A stretch of DNA of 64,000 nucleotides from the NCBI RefSeq assembly GCF_026712205.1, contig NZ_JAPPUW010000008.1, positions 182,663-246,662 on the forward strand. The letters are read 5' to 3'. How positions within the stretch are numbered: position 1 is the first letter of the stretch; each line of letters begins with the position of its first letter. Source of the DNA: Pelomonas aquatica. GTDB taxonomy: Bacteria > Pseudomonadota > Gammaproteobacteria > Burkholderiales > Burkholderiaceae_C. This document shows, one piece after another, positions 38,212 through 47,281 of the stretch. The position numbers and the translations under genes were made by a program. The notes under the pieces are model-generated. The model worked only from the letters and a program-made list of their open reading frames with translations. It had not been told where the DNA came from and did not search any database.

Positions 38212-38658
38212 TCAGCGAGTGGGAGCGGCGCTGGCTTGCCGGAACTCCTTCACCTCGTCGTCCAGCGACGCAATCGCGAGCTGATGGAGGATTGCGTTCT
38301 GTGCGAAGGAGGCCTGTTCCTGCTCGATGTCGACGGTGTTGCCATCCAGGTTGTCCTGCGCGGGCCTGGCGAACTGAGCGAACTCCACGGTGCTTCGTGG
38401 CGCCGCGAGCGTCGGCGTCAGATGCTGAGGCGACGTCGTGGCGATTGACGTCGCAGGACGCGAGCGCGCAGCGTCTTCCAGCGCGGCCGAGAAACTCATG
38501 TCGCGTGCCTTGAAGTGCGGCGTGTCGGCATTCGCAATGTTGCTTGCGATCAGGACCTGGCGCTGCCCCCTGAACCGCAGTGCCGTCGCCCGCCAGTCGT
38601 CCTCACCGGCAGAGGCTGTGGCGGCAACCGGCGTGATGGGTCGAAGTGCGTCGGACAT
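38212..38658 (-). CDS. Orphan FlgB-like flagellar rod protein
   Basis: A 148-residue protein with the diagnostic FlgB N-terminus: ALRFRGQRQVLIASNIANAD, then TPHFKARDMSFSAAL. The C-terminal rod helix is DNLDGNTVDIEQEQASFAQN. FlgB forms the proximal rod of the flagellum. No other flagellar gene occurs in the window, so this is either a stray paralogue or a captured gene. A good GGAGG precedes the ATG at 38658. Confidence 0.75.
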   Translation of the reverse strand: MSDALRPITPVAATASAGEDDWRATALRFRGQRQVLIASNIANADTPHFKARDMSFSAALEDAARSRPATSIATTSPQHLTPTLAAPRSTVEFAQFARPAQDNLDGNTVDIEQEQASFAQNAILHQLAIASLDDEVKEFRQASAAPTR

Positions 38659-38676
38659 CAGGATCCTCCATCAAGG

Positions 38677-38700
38677 AGGGGCGCGCGTCAGCGCGCCCCT
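38677..38700 (-). terminator. Hairpin after the porin gene
   Basis: A perfect 10-bp inverted repeat (AGGGGCGCGC / GCGCGCCCCT) with a 4-base loop stands 19 bp past the porin stop, before the flgB-like start. The T-tract is weak (CCTTG), but the stem is strong. Confidence 0.55.
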
Positions 38701-38718
38701 GGCAGTTGCCGAGATCGA

Positions 38719-39765
38719 TCAGAAGCTGTGGCGCATGCCGACTTCCATGCCGGACGAGCTCTCACCGCCGCGCATGCCGGTCGGCGTCGTGTAGAGGACG
38801 GAGCTGCGGGCCGCGCCCTTGTTGCTGATGTTGGCGTAGGTGCCGTAAAGCGCCGTCCGCTTGGACAGGTCGTGCACGTAGCCCAGCGCGAAGCGCGTGC
38901 TGTCGTCGGCGTCCGCGTACCCGGAGCCAGCTGCACCGCCCGCGCGGTTGACGTTGGTGTAGCCGACGCGGATCGAGCCGGCCTGGGTCACCGGCACCGT
39001 GGCGCCAACCGACAGTTCCTGCGCCTTGCGCTGGCCCCACTTCTTCACGTCCAACAGGGTGTGCAGCGTGCCCCAGGGCGACTTGTAGTTGAACAGCAGG
39101 TTGTAGTTCTTGAACTTGGGTTGGCCGCTGCCGACGTCAGTCTGGCCGATGGCACCACCCACCAGGAACTGGCTGTTCTCATAGCCCAGGCGGCCACCGG
39201 TGTACTTGTTGCCGGCGACGCCTTCGCCTGCCGCAACGTGCACCTGGCCGAACCAGCCGCCGAGGTTCTTGGGCAGGAAGTAGCTGACGCCGTTGTCGGT
39301 CCGCTGCGCGGTGGTCGCGCCGCTGCCCAGCACAGCGCTGGAGCCGTAGACGAACACGCCACGCGAGCCGACGCCGACGATGCCGAACTCATCGTTCAGC
39401 GCATTGTTGTAGGTTGGTGTGGTGTCGCGGCCGAGGCGAACTTCACCGAAGTCACCCATCAGGCTGACCGTCGAGCGACGGTTCCAGAACTTGCTGGCAT
39501 TGGCCGAGCCGGTGTCCAGCTCGATGCCCGATTCGAGGTTGAAGCCGGCAGACAGGCCGCCACCCAACTGCTCGACGCCGCGGACGCCCAGGCGGCTGGT
39601 CGTGTTCGCGCCCGAGGCGACGCCCCTGACCGTGCCGGCGCTGCCGTTCTTCACCTGACGGACCGCGGCGTCCGCGACGCCGTACAGGGTTACCGACGAG
39701 GTCTGCGCGAACGCGGAACCCGCGATTGCGCTGCATGCCAAGGCCAAAAGGGCTGGCTTCTTCAT
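38719..39765 (-). CDS. Beta-proteobacterial general porin (OmpC family)
   Basis: A 348-residue trimeric outer membrane porin. It has signal peptide KKPALLALACSAIAGSAFAQ, the first strand SSVTLYGVADAAVRQVKN and the motif GSRLGVRG-like SRLGVRGVEQLGGGLSAGFN. The constriction-loop region and the final strand VGMRHSF with terminal Phe are present. Length and ends match the family. It is transcribed toward flgB-like, with a hairpin between. Confidence 0.92.
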   Translation of the reverse strand: MKKPALLALACSAIAGSAFAQTSSVTLYGVADAAVRQVKNGSAGTVRGVASGANTTSRLGVRGVEQLGGGLSAGFNLESGIELDTGSANASKFWNRRSTVSLMGDFGEVRLGRDTTPTYNNALNDEFGIVGVGSRGVFVYGSSAVLGSGATTAQRTDNGVSYFLPKNLGGWFGQVHVAAGEGVAGNKYTGGRLGYENSQFLVGGAIGQTDVGSGQPKFKNYNLLFNYKSPWGTLHTLLDVKKWGQRKAQELSVGATVPVTQAGSIRVGYTNVNRAGGAAGSGYADADDSTRFALGYVHDLSKRTALYGTYANISNKGAARSSVLYTTPTGMRGGESSSGMEVGMRHSF

Positions 39766-40148
39766 GTACTTCTCCTATTCAGTGGTCGATGCAAGAGCGA
39801 GTGATTTGCCTCAAGCGACACGAAGGCTAGGGACCGTGCCTAGGGAAATCCATGCTTTTGACCAATTGCGATGGGGCATGCGCGCGCGGGGTGCACCAAA
39901 GCGTTGGTGTTCGTGCCGCCGATTCGACACTGCCGCTGGAACTGCCAGAGGAAGCTTCAGTTCACACGCAGATAACACCTTTGATGAATGTGGTTTTTGC
40001 AGCGCGACACCTTACAAAACGGTAATGCGATGGACTGGCCGCTGTCATGCCACGGTCACTAGGCTTCGATCCGGATGGGGCGCCTTCGACGCCTCAATAG
40101 ATATCGACGAAAGGCCATGGCGATGCGCCAGTGTGAGGAAGGCGCGAG
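39766..40148. other. Intergenic region between divergent porin and Sel1 genes
   Basis: A 383-bp gap carrying both promoters presumably. It has lower GC than its neighbours in parts (GATAACACCTTTGATGAATG, around 39970-39990). No tRNA, no clear operator and no coding frame was found. Confidence 0.4.
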
Positions 40149-41726
40149 ATGCGAAAACCCGATGTTCAACTGATCGCCAGGGCGCGACGCGGAGACATCG
40201 CCGCATGTCTTGAGGCGGGCAGGAAGTACCTGGAGGGCGCGAGTGGGTTCCCCCGTCATGTGACGGTTGGACTGGAATACCTGCAGCGGGCCGAATCCCA
40301 TCGGGCTGCCGAGGTTCAGCGGCTCATCGTCGAGTCTATGAACCTCTACGAGATCGCCTCGCACGGTCGTGTTCCGACGCTTCGGCAGGCGGCACATGCA
40401 GGCCGCGTGTCGGCACAGTTGAAGATGGCGGTCTGGAGTTCGCTGGCTGCGGCTGATGACGCCGATTCGAGCCGATGGTTCCGACGTGCAGCGGAAGCTG
40501 GTGACGATGCTTCCGTGAGGGTGCTGGCCCAGTCGCCTGAGGACCAAGCGGTCGGCACACCGGTAGAGCGCCTGCGGGCGCTCAAGGAACTGCCGTGTCT
40601 CGGTTGGGCGGAACTGGTTGGATTGGCCATGGATCGCGCGCTGATGCGTCGGGACGCAAAGCTGCTTTTTCGGGCGCTGTCGCTCTGCGTCGAAGATGAC
40701 GGCACGCCGGACCCCGTCCTGGCCGACAAGGTGTTCGAGGCCTTGAGCTACGCCAGCTCGCTGCCCTCCGAAACCATCAACATTGACCGTCGTTCCTTTG
40801 AGGGGCTGTTGGAGGACTGCGTCTCGCGGGGAAACGGCGCCGCTGCGTTGATGCTGGGCCAGGCCTTGAGCGGCAGTGACGTGGGGAACCTGCATTGGCA
40901 GGCGCTGGTTCCGATGCAGAACTTCCGCAAGGCATCAGCGTTGTTGATGCGTGCGGCAGATAGCGGCCATGGCGAAGCGTGGACGCGCCTCTACGAAATC
41001 CACTCGAACCACAACGGCTCGGTGGCCAACCCCTCAATGGCGAGGTTCTGCCTTGAGAAGGCGGCGGCAGCCGGCGTGGTGTCGGCGCAGAGACGCTTGG
41101 GCGCCACCATCCTGAGAGCGTCGGGAACGCTGCGCGAAGTAGAGCAGGGCATGCATTGGCTGTTCCTCGCTGCTCAGACTGGCGACGAGCATGCATACAA
41201 GCTGATGCGGACTTTTGTCCTTCCGGTGCTGGGTGCAGAGGACGACGCCGCGCGCGCGTTGATCGAGATCCAACGCACGAGCCCCGTGCTGGCTATCCGG
41301 CTGCGTGTCGCTCGGGACTTTGGCCTGACCAAGCTGGAAGCGATGACGGTGGATCTGCCCACCGGCATGCGGCCCTGGGGACTGGTGGTTGGGCGCAACC
41401 CCTTCATTCGACAGGCGCGCTTGTCGTCCCCGCGAGCTGTGCCAGCCACTAGCCATTCGGCTCTGGAAGGGTTGCGTGGTGTTGTGGCGCAGATCACCGC
41501 CGGTGGTGTGCGGGGGGCCTCGTCGCAGGACTTCGACTTGCGTCACCGGGCATTGCGAATCAGACAAGTCCTCGCAGCCCACGGACTGGAGGAGTCCATG
41601 TTCTTCGCGAAGGTCCGTTCGCGCGATCTTGACGTCTTGCGAGGTGGAGCCCGCTGGGCTCGGTCAGTGAAGTCGGCACTTGATGATGCAATGGCCCACG
41701 AGGCGGCCCAGACCTTGAGAGGCTGA
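40149..41726 (+). CDS. Sel1/TPR-like repeat protein
   Basis: A 525-residue soluble protein made of alpha-helical pairs with the Sel1 pattern: RWFRRAAEAGDDASVRVLAQ, then ASALLMRAADSGHGEAWTRL, ARFCLEKAAAAGVVSAQRRL and MHWLFLAAQTGDEHAYKLM. Sel1 repeats bind protein partners. There is no signal peptide and no enzymatic motif. The last 120 residues are not repeat-like (DLRHRALRIRQVLAAHGLEE). I cannot name a partner; the gene stands alone. Confidence 0.65.
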   Translation: MRKPDVQLIARARRGDIAACLEAGRKYLEGASGFPRHVTVGLEYLQRAESHRAAEVQRLIVESMNLYEIASHGRVPTLRQAAHAGRVSAQLKMAVWSSLAAADDADSSRWFRRAAEAGDDASVRVLAQSPEDQAVGTPVERLRALKELPCLGWAELVGLAMDRALMRRDAKLLFRALSLCVEDDGTPDPVLADKVFEALSYASSLPSETINIDRRSFEGLLEDCVSRGNGAAALMLGQALSGSDVGNLHWQALVPMQNFRKASALLMRAADSGHGEAWTRLYEIHSNHNGSVANPSMARFCLEKAAAAGVVSAQRRLGATILRASGTLREVEQGMHWLFLAAQTGDEHAYKLMRTFVLPVLGAEDDAARALIEIQRTSPVLAIRLRVARDFGLTKLEAMTVDLPTGMRPWGLVVGRNPFIRQARLSSPRAVPATSHSALEGLRGVVAQITAGGVRGASSQDFDLRHRALRIRQVLAAHGLEESMFFAKVRSRDLDVLRGGARWARSVKSALDDAMAHEAAQTLRG

Positions 41727-41831
41727 GCGTTTGGTGAGCAGCGATGGCGGGCCTTCGCCCAGGGGCAACGATCACCACGAGACACTAGCTCCTGGTCGCA
41801 TTCCTCCTCATCCAATACTAGTGCCGCGCTC

Positions 41832-42440
41832 ATGAGAAAGCTCATCCAATTCCTTCACGACTGGCTTCCGGTCTGGGCCGCTGACTGGCTCGACATCCTG
41901 GTTCCAGCGGTCGAGGTCGTCTTGATCGGTCTGATCTCTTGGCTGCTGATGCGGCTGGTACGCAAGGTGATCCGACGGATCACGGGCACGTACGGCCTGC
42001 CGGTCAACGTCGCGTCGTTGTTTCTGCGCGTGATGGGGGCGGTGATCTACGGTGGAGCCGCGCTCTGGGCGCTGGAGCGAATGGGCGTGTCCGGTGCCAT
42101 CCTGTGGACAGCGTTCACGGGATTCGCAACTGTGGGCGCAGTAGCGTTCTTCGCTGCCTGGAGCGTGCTGTCCAACTTGTTCTGCACGCTGCTGATCTAC
42201 ATCACCCGCAGCTTCCGGATCGGCGATGTCGTGGAACTGCTTGAAGCGGGCGACAAGCCAGGGATGAAGGGGCGGGTCATGGACATCAACCTCGTCTACA
42301 CGACCCTCCTCGAGAGCGGTGATGCGCAGAACGGCACCAGCCTGCAGTTGCCCAACAGCTTGTTCTTCCAACGCGTGCTACGGCGATGGAATGGCACGGC
42401 TGCCGAAGGCGACTTGATCCCGCGCCAGCAACAAAACTAG
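41832..42440 (+). CDS. Small MscS-family mechanosensitive channel
   Basis: A 202-residue protein with helices at about 25-45 and 62-83 and the MscS pore helix region (AFTGFATVGAVAFFAAWSVL) leading into the beta domain (RSFRIGDVVELLEAG, then MKGRVMDINLVYTTLL and LQLPNSLFFQRVLRRW). It is short relative to E. coli MscS (286 residues), lacking most of the C-terminal cage. It probably gates under osmotic downshock. Its stop overlaps the convergent GGDEF remnant. Confidence 0.85.
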   Translation: MRKLIQFLHDWLPVWAADWLDILVPAVEVVLIGLISWLLMRLVRKVIRRITGTYGLPVNVASLFLRVMGAVIYGGAALWALERMGVSGAILWTAFTGFATVGAVAFFAAWSVLSNLFCTLLIYITRSFRIGDVVELLEAGDKPGMKGRVMDINLVYTTLLESGDAQNGTSLQLPNSLFFQRVLRRWNGTAAEGDLIPRQQQN

Positions 42441-42807
42441 GCGTCGGTTGCGATGGGGACATCGGACACAACGACGGCGTCGCGCGGAACATTGGCGAGG
42501 TACAACCGGGCGTCAGCACGGGCGATGAGCGCGTTGACTGTCACAAAGCCACCAATCTCCTCTGTACTGGCGACGCCGGCACTGAAGGTCACCCTTCTTT
42601 GGGCGTTCAACGGCGCGCCGGCCGGTCTTGCTCGCAAACGTTCGAGCACGACGGCAGCGCCCGCAGCGGACGTCTCTGGGAACACCCCAAGGAACCCTTG
42701 CCGCCCCAACGCCCGACCAGTTCAGTAGCGCGAACGTGGACTTTGAGTTCCATGCTGTCGCCCTGGCTGAGCAGGATGAGCACATCGCCCGCAAGCGAGG
42801 TACGAAC
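42437..42807 (-). pseudogene. Remnant of a GGDEF diguanylate cyclase domain with frameshift
   Basis: Two minus-strand frames join to a GGDEF C-terminal half. The first reads AGDVLILL then VRATELVGRWGGKG, where the GGDEF loop should be. The second reads GFLGVFPETSAAGA, RVTFSAGVAS and ALIARADARLYLANVPR. The frame changes near 42696-42709, and the signature is decayed (GGKG for GGEE/GGDE). No N-terminal half exists upstream, so this is a non-functional relic. Confidence 0.65.
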
Positions 42808-42828
42808 GGCGCCCTTCGCTGGGTGTGG

Positions 42829-42884
42829 TTGACAGATCGTCAAATTTGCAAAATACTTCGGTTGACAAAACACAGGATTTGCAA
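42829..42884 (+). promoter_or_regulatory. Promoter with two 23-bp direct operator repeats
   Basis: Two units share the layout TTGACA-N9-ATTTGCAA at 42829-42851 and 42862-42884, 33 bp apart, about three helical turns. The first TTGACA with AATACT at 42852-42857 (17-base spacer) makes a near-consensus sigma-70 promoter for the gene starting at 42893. The repeats therefore cover the -35 and the predicted start point, as expected for repression by the downstream XRE protein. Confidence 0.7.
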
Positions 42885-42892
42885 GGAACGTC

Positions 42893-43498
42893 ATGTCCGT
42901 CTTCCATCCCGCGCACTTCTACGCCGAGCTCACCGACGACCGCCTGCGTCTGCTTGCCGAGGAACTGCTTAACGTCCGCTACGCGACGATCGGGTTGCTG
43001 GACTCACCTTATGACGACAACTTCACCCGTGAATCTGCGGTCTTCGGTCGCTGCAAGAACATGCTCACTGCCAAGGCGTTGTCCCGCAGGTACGACTGGC
43101 TGACGCTGGCCCACGCCGGCATGGATGTCACCATCAACATCGGCCGCGTGCCGGTACGCTACTTCCGCGACGACCCGAACGCGCCCGAGAAGGCCGGCTT
43201 CTTCAAGCGCAACGCCACCGACTGCCTGTTTGAAGACGAGGCGGGTGCGCCGGTCATGTGGCGCTTCGTGGTGGAACGCGCGCTGACCGGCGAAGACGAG
43301 GACCAGGTGCACTTCGTGGGGTACAACATCTTCCACGAGAAGGTCTCGCTGTGGACCTACCGCCCGTCGACGCCGATGCTTCATTCGATCGATTCCGATG
43401 TGCCGCCAACGGTCAACATTCCACCGGCCGCCGTGGAGTTGCTCGAGGATGCCGAGGCCGACGAACAACAAGAACGCAAGACTGGCAGTTCGGACTGA
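42893..43498 (+). CDS. Unknown protein paired with an XRE/ImmA-IrrE regulator
   Basis: A 201-residue soluble protein that I do not recognise. It has an N-terminal ELTDDRLRLLAEELLNVRYA helix region and a middle part rich in aromatic and charged residues (RYDWLTLAHAGMDVTINIGR, VPVRYFRDDPNAPEKAGFFK). Its C-terminus is acidic (ELLEDAEADEQQERK). It is followed after 4 bp by an XRE-HTH plus metallopeptidase-like regulator, an arrangement seen for two-gene toxin-antitoxin or host-response modules. It is the candidate effector; the function is inferred from context only. Confidence 0.55.
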   Translation: MSVFHPAHFYAELTDDRLRLLAEELLNVRYATIGLLDSPYDDNFTRESAVFGRCKNMLTAKALSRRYDWLTLAHAGMDVTINIGRVPVRYFRDDPNAPEKAGFFKRNATDCLFEDEAGAPVMWRFVVERALTGEDEDQVHFVGYNIFHEKVSLWTYRPSTPMLHSIDSDVPPTVNIPPAAVELLEDAEADEQQERKTGSSD

Positions 43499-43502
43499 AT
43501 TC

Positions 43503-44597
43503 ATGGATCAAGGTTTCAACGGGGGCCAGCTTCGACTGGCCCGCGTTTTTCATGGCTGGGCGCTCGAAGAAGTGGCCGAGCAAGTGGCATGCACCCGTCA
43601 GTACCTGCACAAGCTGGAGACCGGGCAGGGGGCACCCACAACCGATATGACCGACAAGCTCGCACACGCGTTGCGCGTCGAGCCGGAGTTCTTCCAGCTT
43701 CCGCGGCTGGATCTCGCCGAGGAACAGTTTCACTTTCGAAAGCTCTTCACAACCCGGGCCATGGTCAAGCAGGTGGCGTTGGCGCGAGCTGAGTTGTTCG
43801 GGCGGCTGGTGATCTATTTCGACAGTCTGTTGTCGCTGCCGAAAGTGAACGTGCCCATCGCAGAGGCCGCGTCAGTGGATGACATCGAGCGTGCAGCCGA
43901 ACGCTGTCGCCAGGCTTGGGAACTGGGACTAGGGCCTATTGAACACACAACGCGGCTGGCAGAGAACGTCGGTGCGCTGGTGACGCACTTCCAGGGTGTC
44001 TCCACGGAGATCGACGCGCTGTCGGTTGCCGCTCACCGCCCGATCATCGTCCGCAATGAGGCCAAGCTGAGCACGTGCCGACAGCGTTTTGACGTGTCGC
44101 ACGAGCTTGGGCATTTCGTCCTCCATAGCGGCCGCATCACGGGTGATCGGATCACTGAATCCGAGGCGAACCGTTTTGCCGGAGCCTTGCTCGTACCGCG
44201 CTCGATGATGGCCAAGCTCTTCCCTCGTCCTCGCGGATCACGTCTTGACTGGGTAGGACTTCGCGAGTTCAAGATGACCTGGAAGGTCAGCAAGGCCGCT
44301 CTGTTGTATCGAGCGCGGCAGCTGGATTTGATCTCCGACGATCAGTACAAGACTGGCGCGATCATGCTTAGGCGCAGCGGTGAGGCCAATGGAGAGCGCG
44401 AGGACTCGCTGATTCCTGCTGAACAGCCCGAACTGCTGCGACGGTCGTTCGATGTTCTTGCTTCCCGTAAAGGGATGTTCGCGGAGGACATCGCCAAGGC
44501 GATGCACATCGGCGTTGACCTGTTGAGCGACCTGGTTGGATTCGATCCGCCCCGACGCGATACGCCACGGCGGCCGGCGTTGAAACTGGTGACCTGA
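43503..44597 (+). CDS. XRE-family regulator with ImmA/IrrE-type peptidase domain
   Basis: A 364-residue fusion. The N-terminal helix-turn-helix covers about 8-65 (LRLARVFHGWALEEVAEQVA, YLHKLETGQGAP). The central and C-terminal part is ImmA/IrrE-like (DUF955), with the zinc site SHELGHFVLH (HExxH) and ESEANRFAGALLVP supplying the third ligand. Such proteins act as protease-type derepressors or antitoxins. The ATG at 43503 is 4 bp past the upstream stop; an upstream in-frame ATG lies inside the previous gene. It probably represses the repeat-bearing promoter. Confidence 0.8.
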   Translation: MDQGFNGGQLRLARVFHGWALEEVAEQVACTRQYLHKLETGQGAPTTDMTDKLAHALRVEPEFFQLPRLDLAEEQFHFRKLFTTRAMVKQVALARAELFGRLVIYFDSLLSLPKVNVPIAEAASVDDIERAAERCRQAWELGLGPIEHTTRLAENVGALVTHFQGVSTEIDALSVAAHRPIIVRNEAKLSTCRQRFDVSHELGHFVLHSGRITGDRITESEANRFAGALLVPRSMMAKLFPRPRGSRLDWVGLREFKMTWKVSKAALLYRARQLDLISDDQYKTGAIMLRRSGEANGEREDSLIPAEQPELLRRSFDVLASRKGMFAEDIAKAMHIGVDLLSDLVGFDPPRRDTPRRPALKLVT

Positions 44598-45031
44598 AGT
44601 CACAAATGACCTGAGGCGATGGCCGCATTCGCGAGCCGTCATCTCGACGTCTTGACCCAGGGCCATCCGGCGAGTCGGACCGCGGTGCGCTCAGACCGGG
44701 CGCTGGCGGGTCCGCGCATGGCGCTCATCCTCGCGGTGCAAGGACTGCTGCGCAGCCCTTTCGCTCCCTCTCGCAGGCGCCTTCGGTGCTGATCAGCACC
44801 GCTGCGCGCTACCGGGGGCGGTGGGGGGAGCGCCTCGGCCCTGCTCTCGGTTCCGGTTGGGTGGGGGCCTGCCCCGGAGCCGTCCCTTTCTCGACGGGGT
44901 ACCTGCTGGCCCAGTCCGTGGAGACGCTGCAGGGCCTGCTGGTGCCCTGAGCCGCGCTTGCGACATACGTCCTGCATGGCACTGCGCATGCGAAGCCGGC
45001 CCCGGCGCTGGCCGGCGCTGCGGGCCTCGAC
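44598..45031. other. Degraded region upstream of the ParB remnant
   Basis: Broken frames with no start. Short readable pieces such as VPFSTGYLLAQSVETLQGLL on the plus strand may derive from a lost upstream part of the ParB-like gene, but no continuous frame exists. Confidence 0.35.
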
Positions 45032-45235
45032 ATGGCCGACTGGTGGGAGGCGACGGGGGACACCTACCTGGGCCGGGTGCCCAAGTCGCAGATCGCGCAG
45101 GCGCTCATCGAGGCCGTTGAGGCGGAGGTCGGTAGCGAGGTCGAGAAGCTCAAGAAGGCCGATGCGGTGAGCCGTGCGCAGGCGGCGCTGGCTGGCAAGC
45201 GCTGGCTGCCCGAACTGCTGCGTAGTGCGAGTTGA
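45032..45235 (+). pseudogene. C-terminal remnant of a plasmid-type ParB/RepB protein
   Basis: A 67-codon frame: MADWWEATGDTYLGRVPKSQ, then IAQALIEAVEAEV, LKKADAVSRAQAALAGKRWL and PELLR. The pattern W-x-PT-x-x-YLxRVxKxxI followed by LKKADM and L-A-G-x-x-WLPxLLR is the C-terminal segment of large ParB-like nuclease-domain proteins found on ICEs and plasmids next to ssb and methylase genes. The ParB/HTH parts are missing. Confidence 0.6.
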
Positions 45236-46037
45236 ACGGGACAGGGCAGGGGCTCCTGCGTCTGCCCGCTTGAGGTGGCGCTTCAGGTGTTGCTTGGCGC
45301 TTGTTTTTCGCCGCCCGGCGGTAGCCGGGCGGCTCGCGGCCCGTTCCCGTGCCGGCGCTGCCTTCTGGGCCTGCGGCCTGCGAGGCATTGCCGGCATACG
45401 CCACGCCGCAGGCGGGCCGCGGGAAGCAGGAGGGTCAACGCGCCTGGCCGGTGCGGGGGGCGGCCCTCCCGTGCGCGGGGATCGCGGGCCAGGTTCCTTC
45501 ACGCTACGCGTGAACGGCCCGCTTGGCGAACAGGCGGTCCCGGATCGGCTGCGCCTTGCCGGTCCCGCCAGATCGCCACCCTGCGCACCCGCCACGCCCG
45601 AAGCCGGGCCGCCGGATCAGACGCTGTCGCGTGGGGTTGGGAGCGGTCCTGCGCGCCGCGGGTCTTCACGGCTTTCTCGCCGCGGGCATGGAGCGCATGC
45701 CCGGATCTTCCGCCGGCGCTGTCCTGGTACAGCGCGCGAGAGAGCGCCTGGGGCGCTCTCTCCGGGGCGGCCCTGGGGCCGCGGCAGGCCGGTGGCCTGT
45801 CCCCAGCGCGCTTCGCAAGGTGCTTTCGCGGCATAAAGCCGCGCCCGTCCGAGCGTCGGGGCTAGGCGGCAAGCCGTCCGAGCCGGGCCGCTAGGCGGGC
45901 GCTGTTTATTCCACGGTCACCTTGGCGCCCTGGCCATCGCCGGCGGCAGCTCCGGGCATGCGCTGTCCCATCACCTGGCATCGGCGCAGGGCAGTGGGTC
46001 TTCGGGCTCCTGTCGCCAGCCTTGATGGAGCGATGCC
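45236..46037. other. GC-rich gene-poor stretch with one copy of a dispersed repeat
   Basis: About 800 bp without a credible gene. It includes the repeat copy at 45517-45612. Long open frames occur on both strands because of high GC and show no protein family. Confidence 0.45.
45517..45612 (+). repeat. Dispersed intergenic repeat, copy 1
   Basis: A stretch of about 96 bp starting GCCCGCTTGGCGAACAGG and ending CCCGAAGCCGGGCCGC is repeated in the same orientation at 47494-47592 with roughly 85% identity by eye. Both copies lie outside genes, flanking the methyltransferase and DUF6900-like genes. Confidence 0.65.
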
Positions 46038-46757
46038 ATGTCTGCCATTCATGCTGACCTTCCCCTGGACTCCGTGCTGCTCGGCGACTGCCGGGCGGTG
46101 TTCGCGGGCGTACCCGCGGAGTCGGTTGATTTCTGCCTGACCGATCCCCCCTACCTGGTGAACTACCGCGACCGTTCGGGCCGAACGCTCGCGGGGGACC
46201 GGGTGGGCCATTGGCTCACGCCGGCTTTTGCCGAGGTGCACCGACTGTTGAAGCGGGACACGCTGTGCGTGAGCTTCTACGGCTGGACCAAGGTGGACGA
46301 GTTCGTCAGCGCGTGGCGGTCGGCCGGCTTTCGGCTGGTCGGGCACCTGACGTTCCCGAAGCGCTACACGTCGTCCAGCGGATTGGTGCGGTATCAGCAT
46401 GAGAACGCCTACGTGCTGGCGAAGGGCTCGCCACGGCCGCCGGAGCACCTGATCGGTGACGTCATCGACTGGGCGTACAGCCACAACGAGTTCCACCCGA
46501 CGCAGAAGCCGCTGGCGGTGCTCACGCCGCTGATCGAGAGCTTCTGTCCGTTCGGCGGTGTGGTGCTGGATCCGTTCGCCGGCAGCGCGTCGACGTTGGT
46601 CGCCGCGTGCCTGTGCGGCCGCCATGGCATCGGGTGCGAGCTGGAAGAGCACATGCATGCGACGGCGGTGGCGCGCCTGGCGCGCGTGCGTCGGCTGCTG
46701 CTGTGCAGCCTGGGCTTCGAAGGCGATGTCGCGGCGGCGCTTCGCCTGGCCGCGTGA
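46038..46757 (+). CDS. Site-specific DNA methyltransferase (N6-adenine/N4-cytosine, beta-type order)
   Basis: A 239-residue S-adenosylmethionine-dependent methylase. The catalytic motif LTDPPYLVNY (DPPY) stands near residue 35 and the cofactor motif LDPFAGSASTLVAA near residue 180, so the catalytic motif comes before the cofactor motif as in the beta class. HNEFHPTQKPLAVL between them is typical of the D12/N4_N6 family. No restriction nuclease lies nearby, so it is an orphan, probably protecting or marking element DNA. Confidence 0.85.
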   Translation: MSAIHADLPLDSVLLGDCRAVFAGVPAESVDFCLTDPPYLVNYRDRSGRTLAGDRVGHWLTPAFAEVHRLLKRDTLCVSFYGWTKVDEFVSAWRSAGFRLVGHLTFPKRYTSSSGLVRYQHENAYVLAKGSPRPPEHLIGDVIDWAYSHNEFHPTQKPLAVLTPLIESFCPFGGVVLDPFAGSASTLVAACLCGRHGIGCELEEHMHATAVARLARVRRLLLCSLGFEGDVAAALRLAA

Positions 46758-46768
46758 GGAGGTCTGCC

Positions 46769-47281
46769 ATGTCCAACTTCTCCGACGACCAACTGGCCGA
46801 CCTGCGGGAGCGGCTGCACGACCTGATGATGGGATTTGCGCGGGGCGATTCGGCCGGCATGGCCGCGCTTGTGCGCGCGGACTGGGCGCTTGCGGCTCGC
46901 ATAGAGCAACTGCGACGTCATCCGCTGGTGAGTGCGTTCGACGACGAGGTGCTGTCGGCCGTGGCCGCCGGCGACCTCTCGCCGAACGTGGAGGCGCGCT
47001 ATCTGGCGATTCGCTTGCGTGAGGTGGAGGCGGAAGCGGCGGCGGACGACGCGGCGGCGCCTCGGCGGCAAGCCGTGCGCTCGGTTCCCGGCGATGGGCT
47101 GCCGGCGCTGACATTGCCGCAGATGGAGGCCACGATCGCGCTGATCGCGCGCAGGCAGTTGGGATTTCCGACACTGAAGACGCGCGGGCGGGATCACCTG
47201 GACTTTCGGGACTGCGGCGTGGCGAGCGTTCATGCCGCGCTCGTGGAGGCGTACGAGGAAGGGTGGCACGCGGCTGCTTAG
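46769..47281 (+). CDS. DUF6900-like accessory protein
   Basis: A 170-residue helical protein. The C-terminus, ATIALIARRQLGFPTLKTRG, followed by RDHLDFRDCGVASVHAAL and VEAYEEGW, matches the short DUF6900 module found in ICE/plasmid accessory clusters. The N-terminal half (DLRERLHDLMMGFARGDSAG) is unassigned. It starts 11 bp after the methyltransferase stop with AGGAGG before the ATG, so the two are co-transcribed. Confidence 0.6.
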   Translation: MSNFSDDQLADLRERLHDLMMGFARGDSAGMAALVRADWALAARIEQLRRHPLVSAFDDEVLSAVAAGDLSPNVEARYLAIRLREVEAEAAADDAAAPRRQAVRSVPGDGLPALTLPQMEATIALIARRQLGFPTLKTRGRDHLDFRDCGVASVHAALVEAYEEGWHAAA

